In this document: one piece after another, positions 29,116-37,734 of the stretch
Position numbering within the stretch: position 1 is the stretch's first letter
Layout: each line of letters begins with the position of its first letter
Assembly: GCA_026707045.1 (NCBI GenBank)
Contig: JAPOXO010000129.1
Span: 88,155-151,982 of the forward strand
Direction: 5' to 3'
DNA: 63,828 nt
Origin: Gammaproteobacteria bacterium
GTDB taxonomy: Bacteria > Pseudomonadota > Gammaproteobacteria > Pseudomonadales > Azotimanducaceae
Made by a program: the position numbers and the translations under genes
The notes under the pieces: generated by a model
What the model was told of the DNA's origin: nothing
Database searches by the model: none
What the model saw: only the letters and a program-made list of their open reading frames with translations

Positions 29116-29205
29116 ATGAAAACAATTAAGCTAACCTTCTCCCTCCTTCAATTGACCAAAACTAGTGCTGATTGGGCCAACGCGGTCGAAAAATCTCTTT
29201 TGTGA
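29116..29205 (+). CDS. Candidate small ORF or leader peptide (29 codons)
   Basis: An ATG at 29116 follows a strong ribosome-binding site (GGAGG at 29104-29108) and opens a frame encoding MKTIKLTFSLLQLTKTSADW and nine more residues before TGA at 29203-29205. The product has an amphipathic start but no known motif. Inside the frame a CCCTCC run could pair with the GGAGG and hide it, a layout that leader peptides use. It lies 31 bases before the hydroxylase gene. I cannot show that it is translated. Confidence 0.3.
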   Translation: MKTIKLTFSLLQLTKTSADWANAVEKSLL

Positions 29206-29236
29206 CTCGTGTGCATTTAATTGACCCTCCGCCTAT

Positions 29237-30115
29237 ATGGTTGCGTTAGTCAAAAAGGTAACGATCCTATTCTCATATCCATTGGGTATAGGCGCAAGCT
29301 ATGCGCTGTTCGCCTATCTCAACAGCTCCTTCAACAGCGAACTTGCAGCCTATGTTTCCGTGTTGTTTGGAGCCGCGCTCGTCACACTTCACGAATTGAC
29401 AATTCCTAGTCGCCACGAATGGCGTCCAACTTGGACAGACATTTCCAACGACGCAACGTATATGGTTGTTTGTCAGATTCTGTTCGAGAGACTTCTTACA
29501 CTTCTTGGACTGTTTTTGGCTGTCCGGTTGTCCGTTGTTACGTTTTCACAGGTATCGGGATTCTGGCCTCAAAGTTTTCCCGTTTGGGTTCAAGCAGTTG
29601 CGATTTTGGTAATAGGAGACTTTCTGCGCTACTGGATGCATCGAGGTTTTCATCGCTTTCACTGGATGTGGAGATTGCACGCCGTGCATCACTCGCCTAG
29701 TCGCTTGTATTGGCTCAATGTTGGTAGATTTCATCCTTTGGAACAGTCGCTTCAGTTTGTTGCAGATGCACTTCCTTTTATGCTTCTCGGAGTTGGTCCC
29801 GATGTTTTGAGCGTCTACTTTGTGTTCTACGCTGTGAACGGTTTCTATCAGCACTCGAACTGCGATGTGCGTCTAGGATGGTTGAATTGGGTGGTCGCTG
29901 GTCCCGAGTTGCATCGTTGGCATCATTCGTTGAACGGCAAAGAGTCCAATATCAACTACGGAAACAACCTCATTCTTTGGGACATCGTGTTTGGTACAAG
30001 ATTTTTTCCAAAGGACCGTACAGTTTCATCACTCGGGATACCTGCTGAAGACTACCCCTCTGATTTCTTGCGCCAATTGGCTGCACCGTTCGATAACAGG
30101 TTACGACTGGACTAG
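29237..30115 (+). CDS. Sterol desaturase / fatty-acid hydroxylase family protein
   Basis: The 292-residue membrane protein has several hydrophobic helices and three histidine clusters that bind a di-iron centre: HRGFH near residues 135-139, HAVHH near 151-155 and HRWHH near residue 230. Members of this family hydroxylate fatty acids, sterols, ceramides or carotenoids at the cytoplasmic membrane face. The substrate is unknown. It is the first protein-size gene of the tight operon with GH3 (4-base gap) and the enolase homolog. Confidence 0.88.
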   Translation: MVALVKKVTILFSYPLGIGASYALFAYLNSSFNSELAAYVSVLFGAALVTLHELTIPSRHEWRPTWTDISNDATYMVVCQILFERLLTLLGLFLAVRLSVVTFSQVSGFWPQSFPVWVQAVAILVIGDFLRYWMHRGFHRFHWMWRLHAVHHSPSRLYWLNVGRFHPLEQSLQFVADALPFMLLGVGPDVLSVYFVFYAVNGFYQHSNCDVRLGWLNWVVAGPELHRWHHSLNGKESNINYGNNLILWDIVFGTRFFPKDRTVSSLGIPAEDYPSDFLRQLAAPFDNRLRLD

Positions 30116-30119
30116 TTGG

Positions 30120-31757
30120 ATGCTACCGGCTCTCTCATATTTGGTTTTCAAATCGGCACTGAAGTACAAGCAAAAGCCGCACTTTGATGAATTCATTCGA
30201 CTAACTAGAGATCCCAAAGCAACGCAGTGGCAAGCACTCAAGAAAATTCTTCAAGCGAATCAGATGTCAGACTTCGGTCGAGAATTCAGATTCGAAAAGA
30301 TCGACTCCCCGCAATCATTTCAGGAGTCAGTTCCAGTAGGAGACTTTGAAGCTCTACGATCTTACATAGAAAGACAACGAGACGGAGAGGAAAGAGCCTT
30401 AACTTGGGAAATGCCAGTTTACTACAACCGAACAAGTGGGACCATCGGGACACCAAAAGACGTACCAGTAACACAACAAAATGTTGATGAAATTCGATTG
30501 GGTTCCCAGTTGAGCGCGTTTGTACTCTCCCAACAATCGGATGTCTTGAAAGGCAGTGTATTTGCTATAGGAGGATCCGCAATTGAGGCAAAGACCCTTC
30601 GTGGTATTCCCATCGGTTCTGCCTCCGGAATGTTGTACAGGCAACAGTCTAGATTTGTTCGATCACGCTATGTGCTTCCGCCAGAGGTGTTTGACATCGA
30701 AGACGTGGAAACACGATACATAGCAATGGCTGTGTATGGCTTGGCTCGGCGAGATGTGACAACTGTCGCAACCGCCAATCCCTCTACTTTCGTGCGTCTG
30801 ATGGAGATCATAGAGCAACACACCGATGCTGTATTGAGACACATCTCTGAAGGCACAGCGCCCCTTACCGGTACTGGATTGGAGACCATCAAACCAAATC
30901 CAACACGTGCACGGGAACTTAGGTTACTACTAGAACGCAAAAAAACGTTGAGTTACCGTGACTTTTGGCCCGATTTGAAGGGAGTTGTTACCTGGTGCGG
31001 TGGAAGCTGCGGATTTGCACTTTCAAAATTGACTCCATCGTTGCCTTCCGACTGTGCCGTGTATGAATTCGGCTACAACTCGAGCGAGTTTCGAGGCACG
31101 ATTAACGTAGACCTTGAGAACAACCTGTGCCTTCCGATGTTTCAACACTCCTATTTTGAATTTGTTAGTACTCAAGATTGGGAGAACGGACGAAGCAAGT
31201 TTGTAGGGCTGGATGAACTTGAGGACGGTGCGCAGTACTACATCTTTGCAACGACATCTAGTGGACTCTATCGCTATGACATTAACGACATCGTTCGTGT
31301 GTCGGGCCGCATTAATGCCACTCCAACGCTTGATTTCGTTCAGAAAGGACGAGGTGTGACGAACATAACCGGAGAGAAACTCACAGAGCACCAAGTTCTC
31401 GAAGGAATTAATTCATTGCGACAGGAATTTGGAGTCGATCCAGACTTCTTTGTTTTGCTTGCAGACGAAGAGGAATCCAAGTACATGCTTTGCATGGAAT
31501 GCTCGACGAACTATGATCGGAATCAATTGGAGAATTTCCTAGATTCGAGATTGCGAAGTCTCAACATTGAATATCAGGCGAAACGCAAGAGCGGTCGACT
31601 TGGTCGCCTGAGTTTGATTGAACTTCCCACAGGAACAGGTTATCGCTTTCGAAGTGAAAGAGTTGCTGCTGGACAAAGGGACTCTCAGTTCAAGTACCTC
31701 CATCTGCAGTATTTGAGCCAGATTCCGCCGGAACTCTCTCGTCATATACAGTCTTGA
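30120..31757 (+). CDS. GH3-family acyl-acid amido synthetase
   Basis: The start is ATG 30120, four bases after the hydroxylase stop, giving 545 residues; a longer in-frame start would lie inside the hydroxylase gene. Three adenylation motifs of the GH3 family are visible: TSGTIGTPK at about 105-113, YEFGYNSSEFRG near 314 and YRYDINDIV near 385. Plant GH3 enzymes activate carboxylic acids as acyl-AMP and join them to amino acids. Bacterial members are little studied. The last bases (TGA at 31755-31757) overlap the ATG of the enolase homolog. Confidence 0.88.
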   Translation: MLPALSYLVFKSALKYKQKPHFDEFIRLTRDPKATQWQALKKILQANQMSDFGREFRFEKIDSPQSFQESVPVGDFEALRSYIERQRDGEERALTWEMPVYYNRTSGTIGTPKDVPVTQQNVDEIRLGSQLSAFVLSQQSDVLKGSVFAIGGSAIEAKTLRGIPIGSASGMLYRQQSRFVRSRYVLPPEVFDIEDVETRYIAMAVYGLARRDVTTVATANPSTFVRLMEIIEQHTDAVLRHISEGTAPLTGTGLETIKPNPTRARELRLLLERKKTLSYRDFWPDLKGVVTWCGGSCGFALSKLTPSLPSDCAVYEFGYNSSEFRGTINVDLENNLCLPMFQHSYFEFVSTQDWENGRSKFVGLDELEDGAQYYIFATTSSGLYRYDINDIVRVSGRINATPTLDFVQKGRGVTNITGEKLTEHQVLEGINSLRQEFGVDPDFFVLLADEEESKYMLCMECSTNYDRNQLENFLDSRLRSLNIEYQAKRKSGRLGRLSLIELPTGTGYRFRSERVAAGQRDSQFKYLHLQYLSQIPPELSRHIQS

Positions 31758-32872
31758 TGCGGCTAACAGAGTTAAATGGTTTTACATTTCCCGTTCCGTT
31801 TAAGGTTGTGTTCAGGCATGCCGCCGCCTCTAGGAGACAAGCCGAAAATTTTGTGGTATGTGCCACAACTCACACTGGAGTGCAGGGAATTGGTGAGGGT
31901 TGTCCCAGATCTTATGTATCTGGTGAAGACGTAGAGTCCAGCAATCGCTTTCTTAAACAGCATCAAGCGTCGTTGGTGAACTCCATCATGGACCTTGCGA
32001 GCCTTCAGGAATGGATTTTGAATCACAAGAGTGAAATCGATGACAATCCCAGTGCCTTTTGTGCAATTGAAATGGCGATTCTCGATGCACTGGGCAGAGA
32101 GGAAACAACGTGTATTGAGTCGCTACTCGATATCTCCCCAAAGCAAGAAGTGGTTCGCTATTCTGCAGTTCTAGGGGATGCGCCTTTTGCTGCCTACTGG
32201 TGGCTCTTGAGACGATATATCCGCCATGGGTTTACTGACTTCAAAGTAAAACTTTCAGGAAATCGCAAGAGTGATCTAGGAAAACTACAGGAACTGACTA
32301 AGATCGGTTTGGATAGTCGTCACGTTAGATTGGACGCCAATAACTTATGGTCCGCCTCTGATGACTGCATTGAATATTTGTCCTCACTTCCGCAACTCTA
32401 TTGGGGACTTGAAGAGCCGTTGCAACCGCGAGATTTCGCTGGAATGCGAAAAATTGGGACAGCATTGCGGATCAAACAAATTCTTGACGAGAGTTGTACT
32501 AACGTCGAAGATCTCGAAAACCTTTGCGGAAGTCCATGGGTACTCAATCTTAGGGTTTCCAGGGCGGGAGGTATTCTGAGGGCGATCGAGGTGGCTCGAA
32601 TTGCGAGGAAACAGGGCATTGGAATCATTTTGGGTGCACATGTCGGCGAGACCAGCCTTTTAACTCGAGGAACTCTCGCCGTCCTACAGTTTCTAAAGAA
32701 TGAACAGATTGCGTGTGAAGGAGCATTTGGACGACATTTGCTAACCAGTGACTTGAGCAGAGAAGTGATCCAATTTGATCAGAATGCACAGATAGAGCTC
32801 CAACAATTGAGGCTGCTACAGTTGCCTGGCACAGGTCTTACTATTGAGCAAAGCAAACTTAAAGCTCTGTGA
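31757..32872 (+). CDS. Enolase-superfamily protein (dipeptide epimerase / muconate cycloisomerase-like)
   Basis: From ATG 31757, which overlaps the GH3 stop, the product has 371 residues and the muconate-lactonizing subgroup layout. The KxK base motif is K163-V-K165 and the metal ligands are D193, E219 or E220, and D244 (ILDES). The sixth-strand catalytic lysine is replaced: the segment reads LNLRVSRAGG, with R266 where dipeptide epimerases and N-acylamino-acid racemases have lysine in N-I-K-x-x-K-x-G-G. GAHVGETSLLT follows. Reactions in this superfamily begin with proton abstraction next to a carboxylate. The exact reaction is unknown. Confidence 0.8.
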   Translation: MRLTELNGFTFPVPFKVVFRHAAASRRQAENFVVCATTHTGVQGIGEGCPRSYVSGEDVESSNRFLKQHQASLVNSIMDLASLQEWILNHKSEIDDNPSAFCAIEMAILDALGREETTCIESLLDISPKQEVVRYSAVLGDAPFAAYWWLLRRYIRHGFTDFKVKLSGNRKSDLGKLQELTKIGLDSRHVRLDANNLWSASDDCIEYLSSLPQLYWGLEEPLQPRDFAGMRKIGTALRIKQILDESCTNVEDLENLCGSPWVLNLRVSRAGGILRAIEVARIARKQGIGIILGAHVGETSLLTRGTLAVLQFLKNEQIACEGAFGRHLLTSDLSREVIQFDQNAQIELQQLRLLQLPGTGLTIEQSKLKAL

Positions 32873-33092
32873 GACTGAAGTGTGACGAGAAACTGCGTTA
32901 CTTCAATATGCAGTCGAACGGCAACCACGCAAAACGAGGTTAACGGATATACTGTGGAAATGGTCCATTTACCCTGGGCTGGAAGCAACAAGAATGTTCC
33001 TAACCAAGCGGATTCTTCGATGTATTGGGTGAAGGAACGGCTCAACGTGGATCCGATTTTGTGTTTCTGGCAATTCTAGGAGGTTTAGATTG

Positions 33093-34046
33093 GTGTTAAT
33101 TAAGGCAAGTCGAGAAATTCCGTCTTCGGAGATCACACCAGAATCCGTCTACCTTTCCCGTAGGAAGTTCATGGGTCAGAGCGCCTCTGCAGCAGTGCTA
33201 GCCGGCTTGGCGGGGTCCGTTCATGGATTGCCTGAAAACTGGGTGAGCGAGCAAGGCTTTTCTAAAGGGGAACCGATCGGCGAAAAAATCACTCCCGAGG
33301 AGTATGCAATACGCTACAACAATTTCTATGAGTTCGGGACCGGGAAGGAAGATCCGTCCAAGAAGGCGCATGTTCTAACCACCGAACCGTGGTCTTTGGA
33401 GGTTGGCGGTCGTGTTGGTAAACCTGGCAAAGTTGACCTTGAAGACATTTTGAAAGACATCGATCTGGAGGAACGCATCTACCGATTGCGGTGTGTCGAG
33501 GCTTGGTCCATGGTGGTGCCCTGGATCGGGTTTCCAGTGAAGACTTTGCTGGATCGTTTTGAACCTCTGGGAGATGCCAAATACGTCAAGTTCACGACTC
33601 TGTATCGCCCGAAGGAAATGCCCGGAATTCGATCCATTTTTTCGTCGGTAGATTTTCCCTACGTAGAGGGACTGAGAATGGACGAAGCAAGTCATCCGCT
33701 AGCGATTTTCTCTATTGGCATGTATGGAAAAGTACTGCCAAATCAGAATGGTGCTCCTTTTAGGTTAGTTGTTCCCTGGAAATATGGATTCAAGAGCATT
33801 AAATCGATCGTAAAGATTGAACTGACTGAACAACAACCTCGAACGACATGGAACAAGTCTGCACCCCATGAATATGGCTTTTATGCCAATGTCAATCCGA
33901 CTGTCGATCATCCTCGTTGGTCGCAAGCAAGAGAACGGAGACTCCCAACGACATTATTTGGGCGAACTATCGAGACCCGAATGTTCAACGGATATGACGA
34001 GGTCGCCTCGCTATATGAAGGAATGAATCTCAAACGTAGTTACTGA
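33093..34046 (+). CDS. msrP: Protein-methionine-sulfoxide reductase catalytic subunit MsrP
   Basis: The ~317-residue molybdoprotein repairs oxidised methionines in periplasmic proteins. A Tat signal is visible (SRRKFMGQSASAAVLAGLAG), and the molybdenum-ligating cysteine is in YRLRCVEAWSMVVPWIGFPV. AGGAGG at 33078-33083 supports a start at GTG 33093 or TTG 33090; I prefer GTG. The 216-base gap after the enolase gene contains TATACT upstream, a possible -10 box. It is followed by its membrane partner msrQ. Confidence 0.93.
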   Translation: MLIKASREIPSSEITPESVYLSRRKFMGQSASAAVLAGLAGSVHGLPENWVSEQGFSKGEPIGEKITPEEYAIRYNNFYEFGTGKEDPSKKAHVLTTEPWSLEVGGRVGKPGKVDLEDILKDIDLEERIYRLRCVEAWSMVVPWIGFPVKTLLDRFEPLGDAKYVKFTTLYRPKEMPGIRSIFSSVDFPYVEGLRMDEASHPLAIFSIGMYGKVLPNQNGAPFRLVVPWKYGFKSIKSIVKIELTEQQPRTTWNKSAPHEYGFYANVNPTVDHPRWSQARERRLPTTLFGRTIETRMFNGYDEVASLYEGMNLKRSY

Positions 34047-34076
34047 GAGAGTTCGCGACATTGTCATAAAGCAGCC

Positions 34077-34760
34077 ATGAATGCAGAAACTCGGTCTCGG
34101 CCACAGATTAGAGTCGCTTGGCTGAGCACCAAGACTGCAAAGTGGATCGTCGGCATTGTTCTTGCCATACCCTTTGTGCTTTTGCTGAACGATGTACGCA
34201 TTGAGCTAATACAACCAGGGGCTGGACTTGGACCGGATCCGGGTGAAGCACTTGTTGACCGTCTCGGTACCTGGTCTATAAGAATCCTGTACTTGACACT
34301 TCTAGTGTCGTCGGTAGCACGACTTTTAAAAGTACCCGTACTTATTCAGCATCGCAGAACATTTGGGCTGTGGGCGTTTACATATGTTGTGTTACATCTT
34401 GCAGCTTATTTCTCAGCATTGGCCGGTTTCGACCTAAATGTGGTTCTCGGTGATTTTTCCAAGCGTCCGTACATAATTGTGGGGCTTGTCGCGTTGTGTC
34501 TGCTTATTCCGCTTGCTATCACTTCTACTCGAGGATGGCAACGAAGACTCGGCTTAAATTGGCGACGACTACATAGAATTGTCTACGTTGCAGCAATACT
34601 CGCATTGATTCATTTGTGGATGCAGGAAAAAGCTTCGTTCTTTGACACATTTATGTACGGTTCGATACTGTTTCTGCTTTTTATCGAACGGCTGGTCGGT
34701 GCAGTCCAACGACTAAGGAGAAAGTCTGTTGCAACACAAGCGGCAGGGGAATCTACATAA
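34077..34760 (+). CDS. msrQ: Heme-binding membrane subunit MsrQ
   Basis: The 227-residue protein has about six membrane helices and the ferric-reductase-like pattern of MsrQ, with His in VVLHLAAYFS and HRIVYVAAILALIH, and GWQRRLGLNWRRLHR. It passes electrons from the quinone pool to MsrP. It follows msrP by 30 bases, the usual msrPQ operon. Confidence 0.93.
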   Translation: MNAETRSRPQIRVAWLSTKTAKWIVGIVLAIPFVLLLNDVRIELIQPGAGLGPDPGEALVDRLGTWSIRILYLTLLVSSVARLLKVPVLIQHRRTFGLWAFTYVVLHLAAYFSALAGFDLNVVLGDFSKRPYIIVGLVALCLLIPLAITSTRGWQRRLGLNWRRLHRIVYVAAILALIHLWMQEKASFFDTFMYGSILFLLFIERLVGAVQRLRRKSVATQAAGEST

Positions 34761-34772
34761 CCGCACAAGACG

Positions 34773-35159
34773 ATGTGCAATCTTTGTGATGAGGTGGAAA
34801 TAGTGACTGATTTAGTGAACAAAAAGGCGGTGCCAACCAGAGAGGGCGACAAGCCCTTGAGCGATGAGGAAGTTCGCAGGTTGTTAAAGGAAGTGCCGGG
34901 CTGGAAATTGGAATACTCCAACACAAGGGACCTTTGTCTCTTAGCGAGAACATATCCGTTCAAAACCTATGAATTGGTGTTGACATTTCACCAGAACGTA
35001 GGTGGTCTCGCAGAGGAAGAACAACATCATCCGGAAATGATTACTCAATACGGCGATGTGACCATTAGATGGTGGACACACACAGTGGGAGGAGTGCACA
35101 TGAACGACTTTGTTCTTGCCGCAAAGTGCGATAGGTTGTATCAAGAATCTCAAGAGTAG
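34773..35159 (+). CDS. phhB: Pterin-4a-carbinolamine dehydratase
   Basis: The 128-residue protein contains the family core: LSDEEVRRLLKEVPGWKLE, then RTYPFKTYELVLTFHQNVGGLAEEEQHHPEM with the catalytic E-x-x-x-HHP, and VTIRWWTHTVGGVHMNDFVLAAKCD. It recycles the 4a-hydroxy-tetrahydropterin made by aromatic amino-acid hydroxylases. ATG 34773 is used; GTG 34803 has a better ribosome-binding site (GAGGTGG) and would remove the first ten residues. It lies 12 bases after msrQ and converges on the DAHP synthase gene. Confidence 0.93.
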   Translation: MCNLCDEVEIVTDLVNKKAVPTREGDKPLSDEEVRRLLKEVPGWKLEYSNTRDLCLLARTYPFKTYELVLTFHQNVGGLAEEEQHHPEMITQYGDVTIRWWTHTVGGVHMNDFVLAAKCDRLYQESQE

Positions 35160-35233
35160 ATCAAACTAGTGACGCCTTGAATTGCCACTTTACCGCGCAA
35201 TTGATGTAGGAACAGAACTAATCTCGACTTGAA

Positions 35234-36301
35234 CTAGTTGGAAATCAGAGTGTTGCGAACATGTACAGCTTCTGCGAGTTGCTCGAGACACTGTTTGGTT
35301 TGCTCCCATCCGAGACATCCATCTGTAATGCTCTGCCCATAAACAAGGTCTCTACCATTGCCAATTTCCTGTTTCCCTTCTACAAGGTGACTCTCGATCA
35401 TCACTCCCATAATGCTGGATTCTCCACCTTGTAATTGGGTGCACAACGAGTCGCAGACGAGGCGTTGATTTTTGAAGTCGTGCTTGCTATTGGCATGGCT
35501 CATATCCACCATTACACGATGGTTGAGACCTTCTTTTTGCAGCATATCGCTTGCATTTCTGATTGACTCCTCATCGTAGTTAGTTCGACCTCCGCCCCCA
35601 CGGAGCACGACATGGCAGTCTGCATTCCCGGACGTTGCAAAGATCGCGGCATCTCCGGATTTAGTCACAGACAGGAATCTGTGTGGATAGAACGCAGACT
35701 TCACGGCGTGCGCAGCTGGTTTGATGTCTCCCTGGGTAGTATTTTTGAAGCCAACGGGACATGAAAGCCCCGAAGCGAGCTGCCGATGAATCTGACTCTC
35801 GGTTGTTCTCGCCCCAATAGCACTCCATGTCACGAAGTCTCCCAAATATTGAGGAGTGATCGGATCCAAGTATTCGGTTGCGACACCCAAATGGAGATTG
35901 GAGATGTCTGCAAGCAGTTTTCGGGCTACAAGAAGCCCTTCATTAATGTTGAATGAACCGTTGAGCCGAGGATCGTTTAGTAACCCTTTCCAGCCAATGG
36001 ATGTACGTGGCTTTTCAAAGTACACCCGCATGAGAATGCACAAGTCATTCTCAAATTCTTTCGCCGACTGGCTCAGCCTGTGAGCATATTCGAGGGCAGA
36101 GTCAGGATCATGAATTGAACAGGGACCTACAACAATTAGAAGCTTCGATTCTAATCCTGTAACAATATCACTGACTTGTTGGCGTAACGAAAAGACCAAT
36201 TCCGAAGTTTGTTCGGAGATGGGTATTCTGTCCATTGCAATCTTTGGAGGAATAACCTCCTTGGTTCCAATGATGCGAACGTCGTCAGTGTCGTACAACA
36301 T
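35234..36301 (-). CDS. 3-deoxy-7-phosphoheptulonate synthase (DAHP synthase, type I)
   Basis: The enzyme joins phosphoenolpyruvate and erythrose-4-phosphate, the first step of the shikimate pathway. From ATG 36301 the protein has 355 residues and begins MLYDTDDVRIIGTKEV; an upstream ATG at 36367 would overlap the divergent gene. VVGPCSIHDPDSALEYAHRL, RVYFEKPRTSIGWKGL and NYDEESIRNASDMLQK are conserved. I cannot tell from sequence alone which of AroF, AroG or AroH it matches. Confidence 0.94.
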   Translation of the reverse strand: MLYDTDDVRIIGTKEVIPPKIAMDRIPISEQTSELVFSLRQQVSDIVTGLESKLLIVVGPCSIHDPDSALEYAHRLSQSAKEFENDLCILMRVYFEKPRTSIGWKGLLNDPRLNGSFNINEGLLVARKLLADISNLHLGVATEYLDPITPQYLGDFVTWSAIGARTTESQIHRQLASGLSCPVGFKNTTQGDIKPAAHAVKSAFYPHRFLSVTKSGDAAIFATSGNADCHVVLRGGGGRTNYDEESIRNASDMLQKEGLNHRVMVDMSHANSKHDFKNQRLVCDSLCTQLQGGESSIMGVMIESHLVEGKQEIGNGRDLVYGQSITDGCLGWEQTKQCLEQLAEAVHVRNTLISN

Positions 36302-36394
36302 TTTTTTGGAAAATAGTCCACTGGATTCAAGCGGGAATCTGTCCGTTTTGCACCTAGGGTGCGGCAAGCAGCGGAGATTGTAAAGGAATCAGCA

Positions 36395-37069
36395 TTGAAG
36401 GCTACACGGATAGAGTGGTTACACCGACTCGGAATTGACGTCTGGAAGTTTCGTGATACTCCAGTTTCGATCTTAAAGGATGTCGAAGCGGAACCTGGAG
36501 TCGCACCCGCAGAGTCCAACAATACGTTCGACAGTTTGGGAAAGAAGCGTGAATCGAATGAATCCGAGAGCTACACAGGCGCAACTCCAGCGCATGTATT
36601 CACTGAAACGAAAGAAGTAGCTCCTGGAGAAGGCGATTCGTCGGACAATTCACCGCGAGCGCTTCCAACTGTCGAGGAGCCCTCCATTGAGTTGAAGTGT
36701 TCTGCAATTGGGACGTGTTTGGTTGTCTTTGATCCTAATGTACGAAACTCAAACGATATGGCTATGGGAATCGGCTATGCGGCGAGCCGGTACAAGGCGA
36801 GAGCACACGACAGTGTTGGCTTCAGTTGGCCTCCCACGTTGTCAACTACGAAGGATCACGGGGGATGGGAGAGCGCAAGCAGAGCTTTCCGCTCATTGAT
36901 CAATCGTCAAGACTGGACGTTTAACTTCATTGTCAGTGTTGGGTCGGACGCGAACCGAATCACCAAGGCTCTTCCCAGTCCCGACATTGATGTTCTAAAA
37001 CTCGATGAGTTTCCAGCAAACGCACAAACCAAGAAGGAATTATGGCAACGCATAGCAGAAATGTTGTGA
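36395..37069 (+). CDS. HolD-like protein, candidate DNA polymerase III psi subunit
   Basis: The frame opens at GTG 36359, but TTG 36395 has AAAGGA seven bases upstream and gives the psi-like start MKATRIEWLHRLGIDVWKFR (224 residues). The start (short helix, L-G-I-x-x-W) and the end (KKELWQRIAEML) resemble E. coli HolD, and gene order holD-rimI-prfC is that of E. coli. A low-complexity acidic linker of ~70 residues in the middle makes it longer than HolD. Psi links the clamp loader to SSB. The assignment rests on ends and context; sequence similarity is weak. Confidence 0.5.
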   Translation: MKATRIEWLHRLGIDVWKFRDTPVSILKDVEAEPGVAPAESNNTFDSLGKKRESNESESYTGATPAHVFTETKEVAPGEGDSSDNSPRALPTVEEPSIELKCSAIGTCLVVFDPNVRNSNDMAMGIGYAASRYKARAHDSVGFSWPPTLSTTKDHGGWESASRAFRSLINRQDWTFNFIVSVGSDANRITKALPSPDIDVLKLDEFPANAQTKKELWQRIAEML

Positions 37070-37542
37070 TTCGACTCACTGACGGTGTGATGCGGATTAC
37101 ACCTATCTCCGCCGAAGACCTGTCTGTGATATATGAAATTGAAAGTCGATCCATGCCATTTGGTTGGAGCAGTCACATCTTCAAGTCATGTCTCGTTGAA
37201 CCCTACGAGTGTTGGAAAATGGAAAAGCAAAGGCGGACTAAGTGGGATGTGATCGGCTACTACGTCTTGTATCTTCTCAAGTCTCATGCCGAGCTATGCA
37301 ATTTGTGTGTTGATGTGGACGAACAACAGTCCGGCTATGGCACTCAGTTGCTCACCCATGCGATTGAACGCTGTTCAGAGAAAGGCATTGAAACTATTGC
37401 ATTAGATGTTCGACAATCAAATTCAATCGCTCAAAAGCTCTATACGTCATTCGGATTTGAAAAAGTTGGAATTCGCAAGAGTTATTACGCTGCTGCAATA
37501 GGTCGTGAAGACGCGGAAATCATGGAGCTGCGAATTAGTTAG
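37042..37542 (+). CDS. rimI: Ribosomal-protein-alanine N-acetyltransferase RimI
   Basis: The 166-residue GNAT protein contains RITPISAEDL, a catalytic-core LCVDVDEQQSGYGTQLL acetyl-CoA loop and LDVRQSNSIAQKLYTSFGFEKVGIRKSYY, all RimI-like. RimI acetylates the N-terminal alanine of ribosomal protein S18. AGAAGGA four bases before ATG 37042 supports this start, which overlaps the holD-like gene by 28 bases. Confidence 0.9.
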   Translation: MATHSRNVVIRLTDGVMRITPISAEDLSVIYEIESRSMPFGWSSHIFKSCLVEPYECWKMEKQRRTKWDVIGYYVLYLLKSHAELCNLCVDVDEQQSGYGTQLLTHAIERCSEKGIETIALDVRQSNSIAQKLYTSFGFEKVGIRKSYYAAAIGREDAEIMELRIS

Positions 37543-37704
37543 AGAGTCCTGAAGTCAACGTCTTCGTATCTCCTTCTATGTTTGAATGTAGAAGGACTTT
37601 CCATATTGCCCAATTGCAGATTGTTAGTGTCATGAGACCGATAACAGATTGACGCTAAATCTCTAGTTTGAAGATCCGGACGTACAGCTAGCACTGATGA
37701 GACA

Positions 37705-37710
37705 TATAAT
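37705..37710 (+). promoter_or_regulatory. Possible -10 box for prfC
   Basis: A perfect TATAAT lies 24 bases upstream of the prfC start codon. The matching -35 position (GTACAG with a 17-base spacer) is poor. Placement fits a short leader for prfC in the 192-base gap after rimI, but the call rests on the hexamer alone. Confidence 0.35.
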
Positions 37711-37734
37711 CTCGCGTTTTTTGACGTTTTAGTC

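Noticed and set aside
32882-33079. 65-codon plus-strand frame between the enolase homolog and msrP
   Set aside because: It has no convincing start signal and no motif; the stretch more likely holds the msrP promoter and ribosome-binding site.
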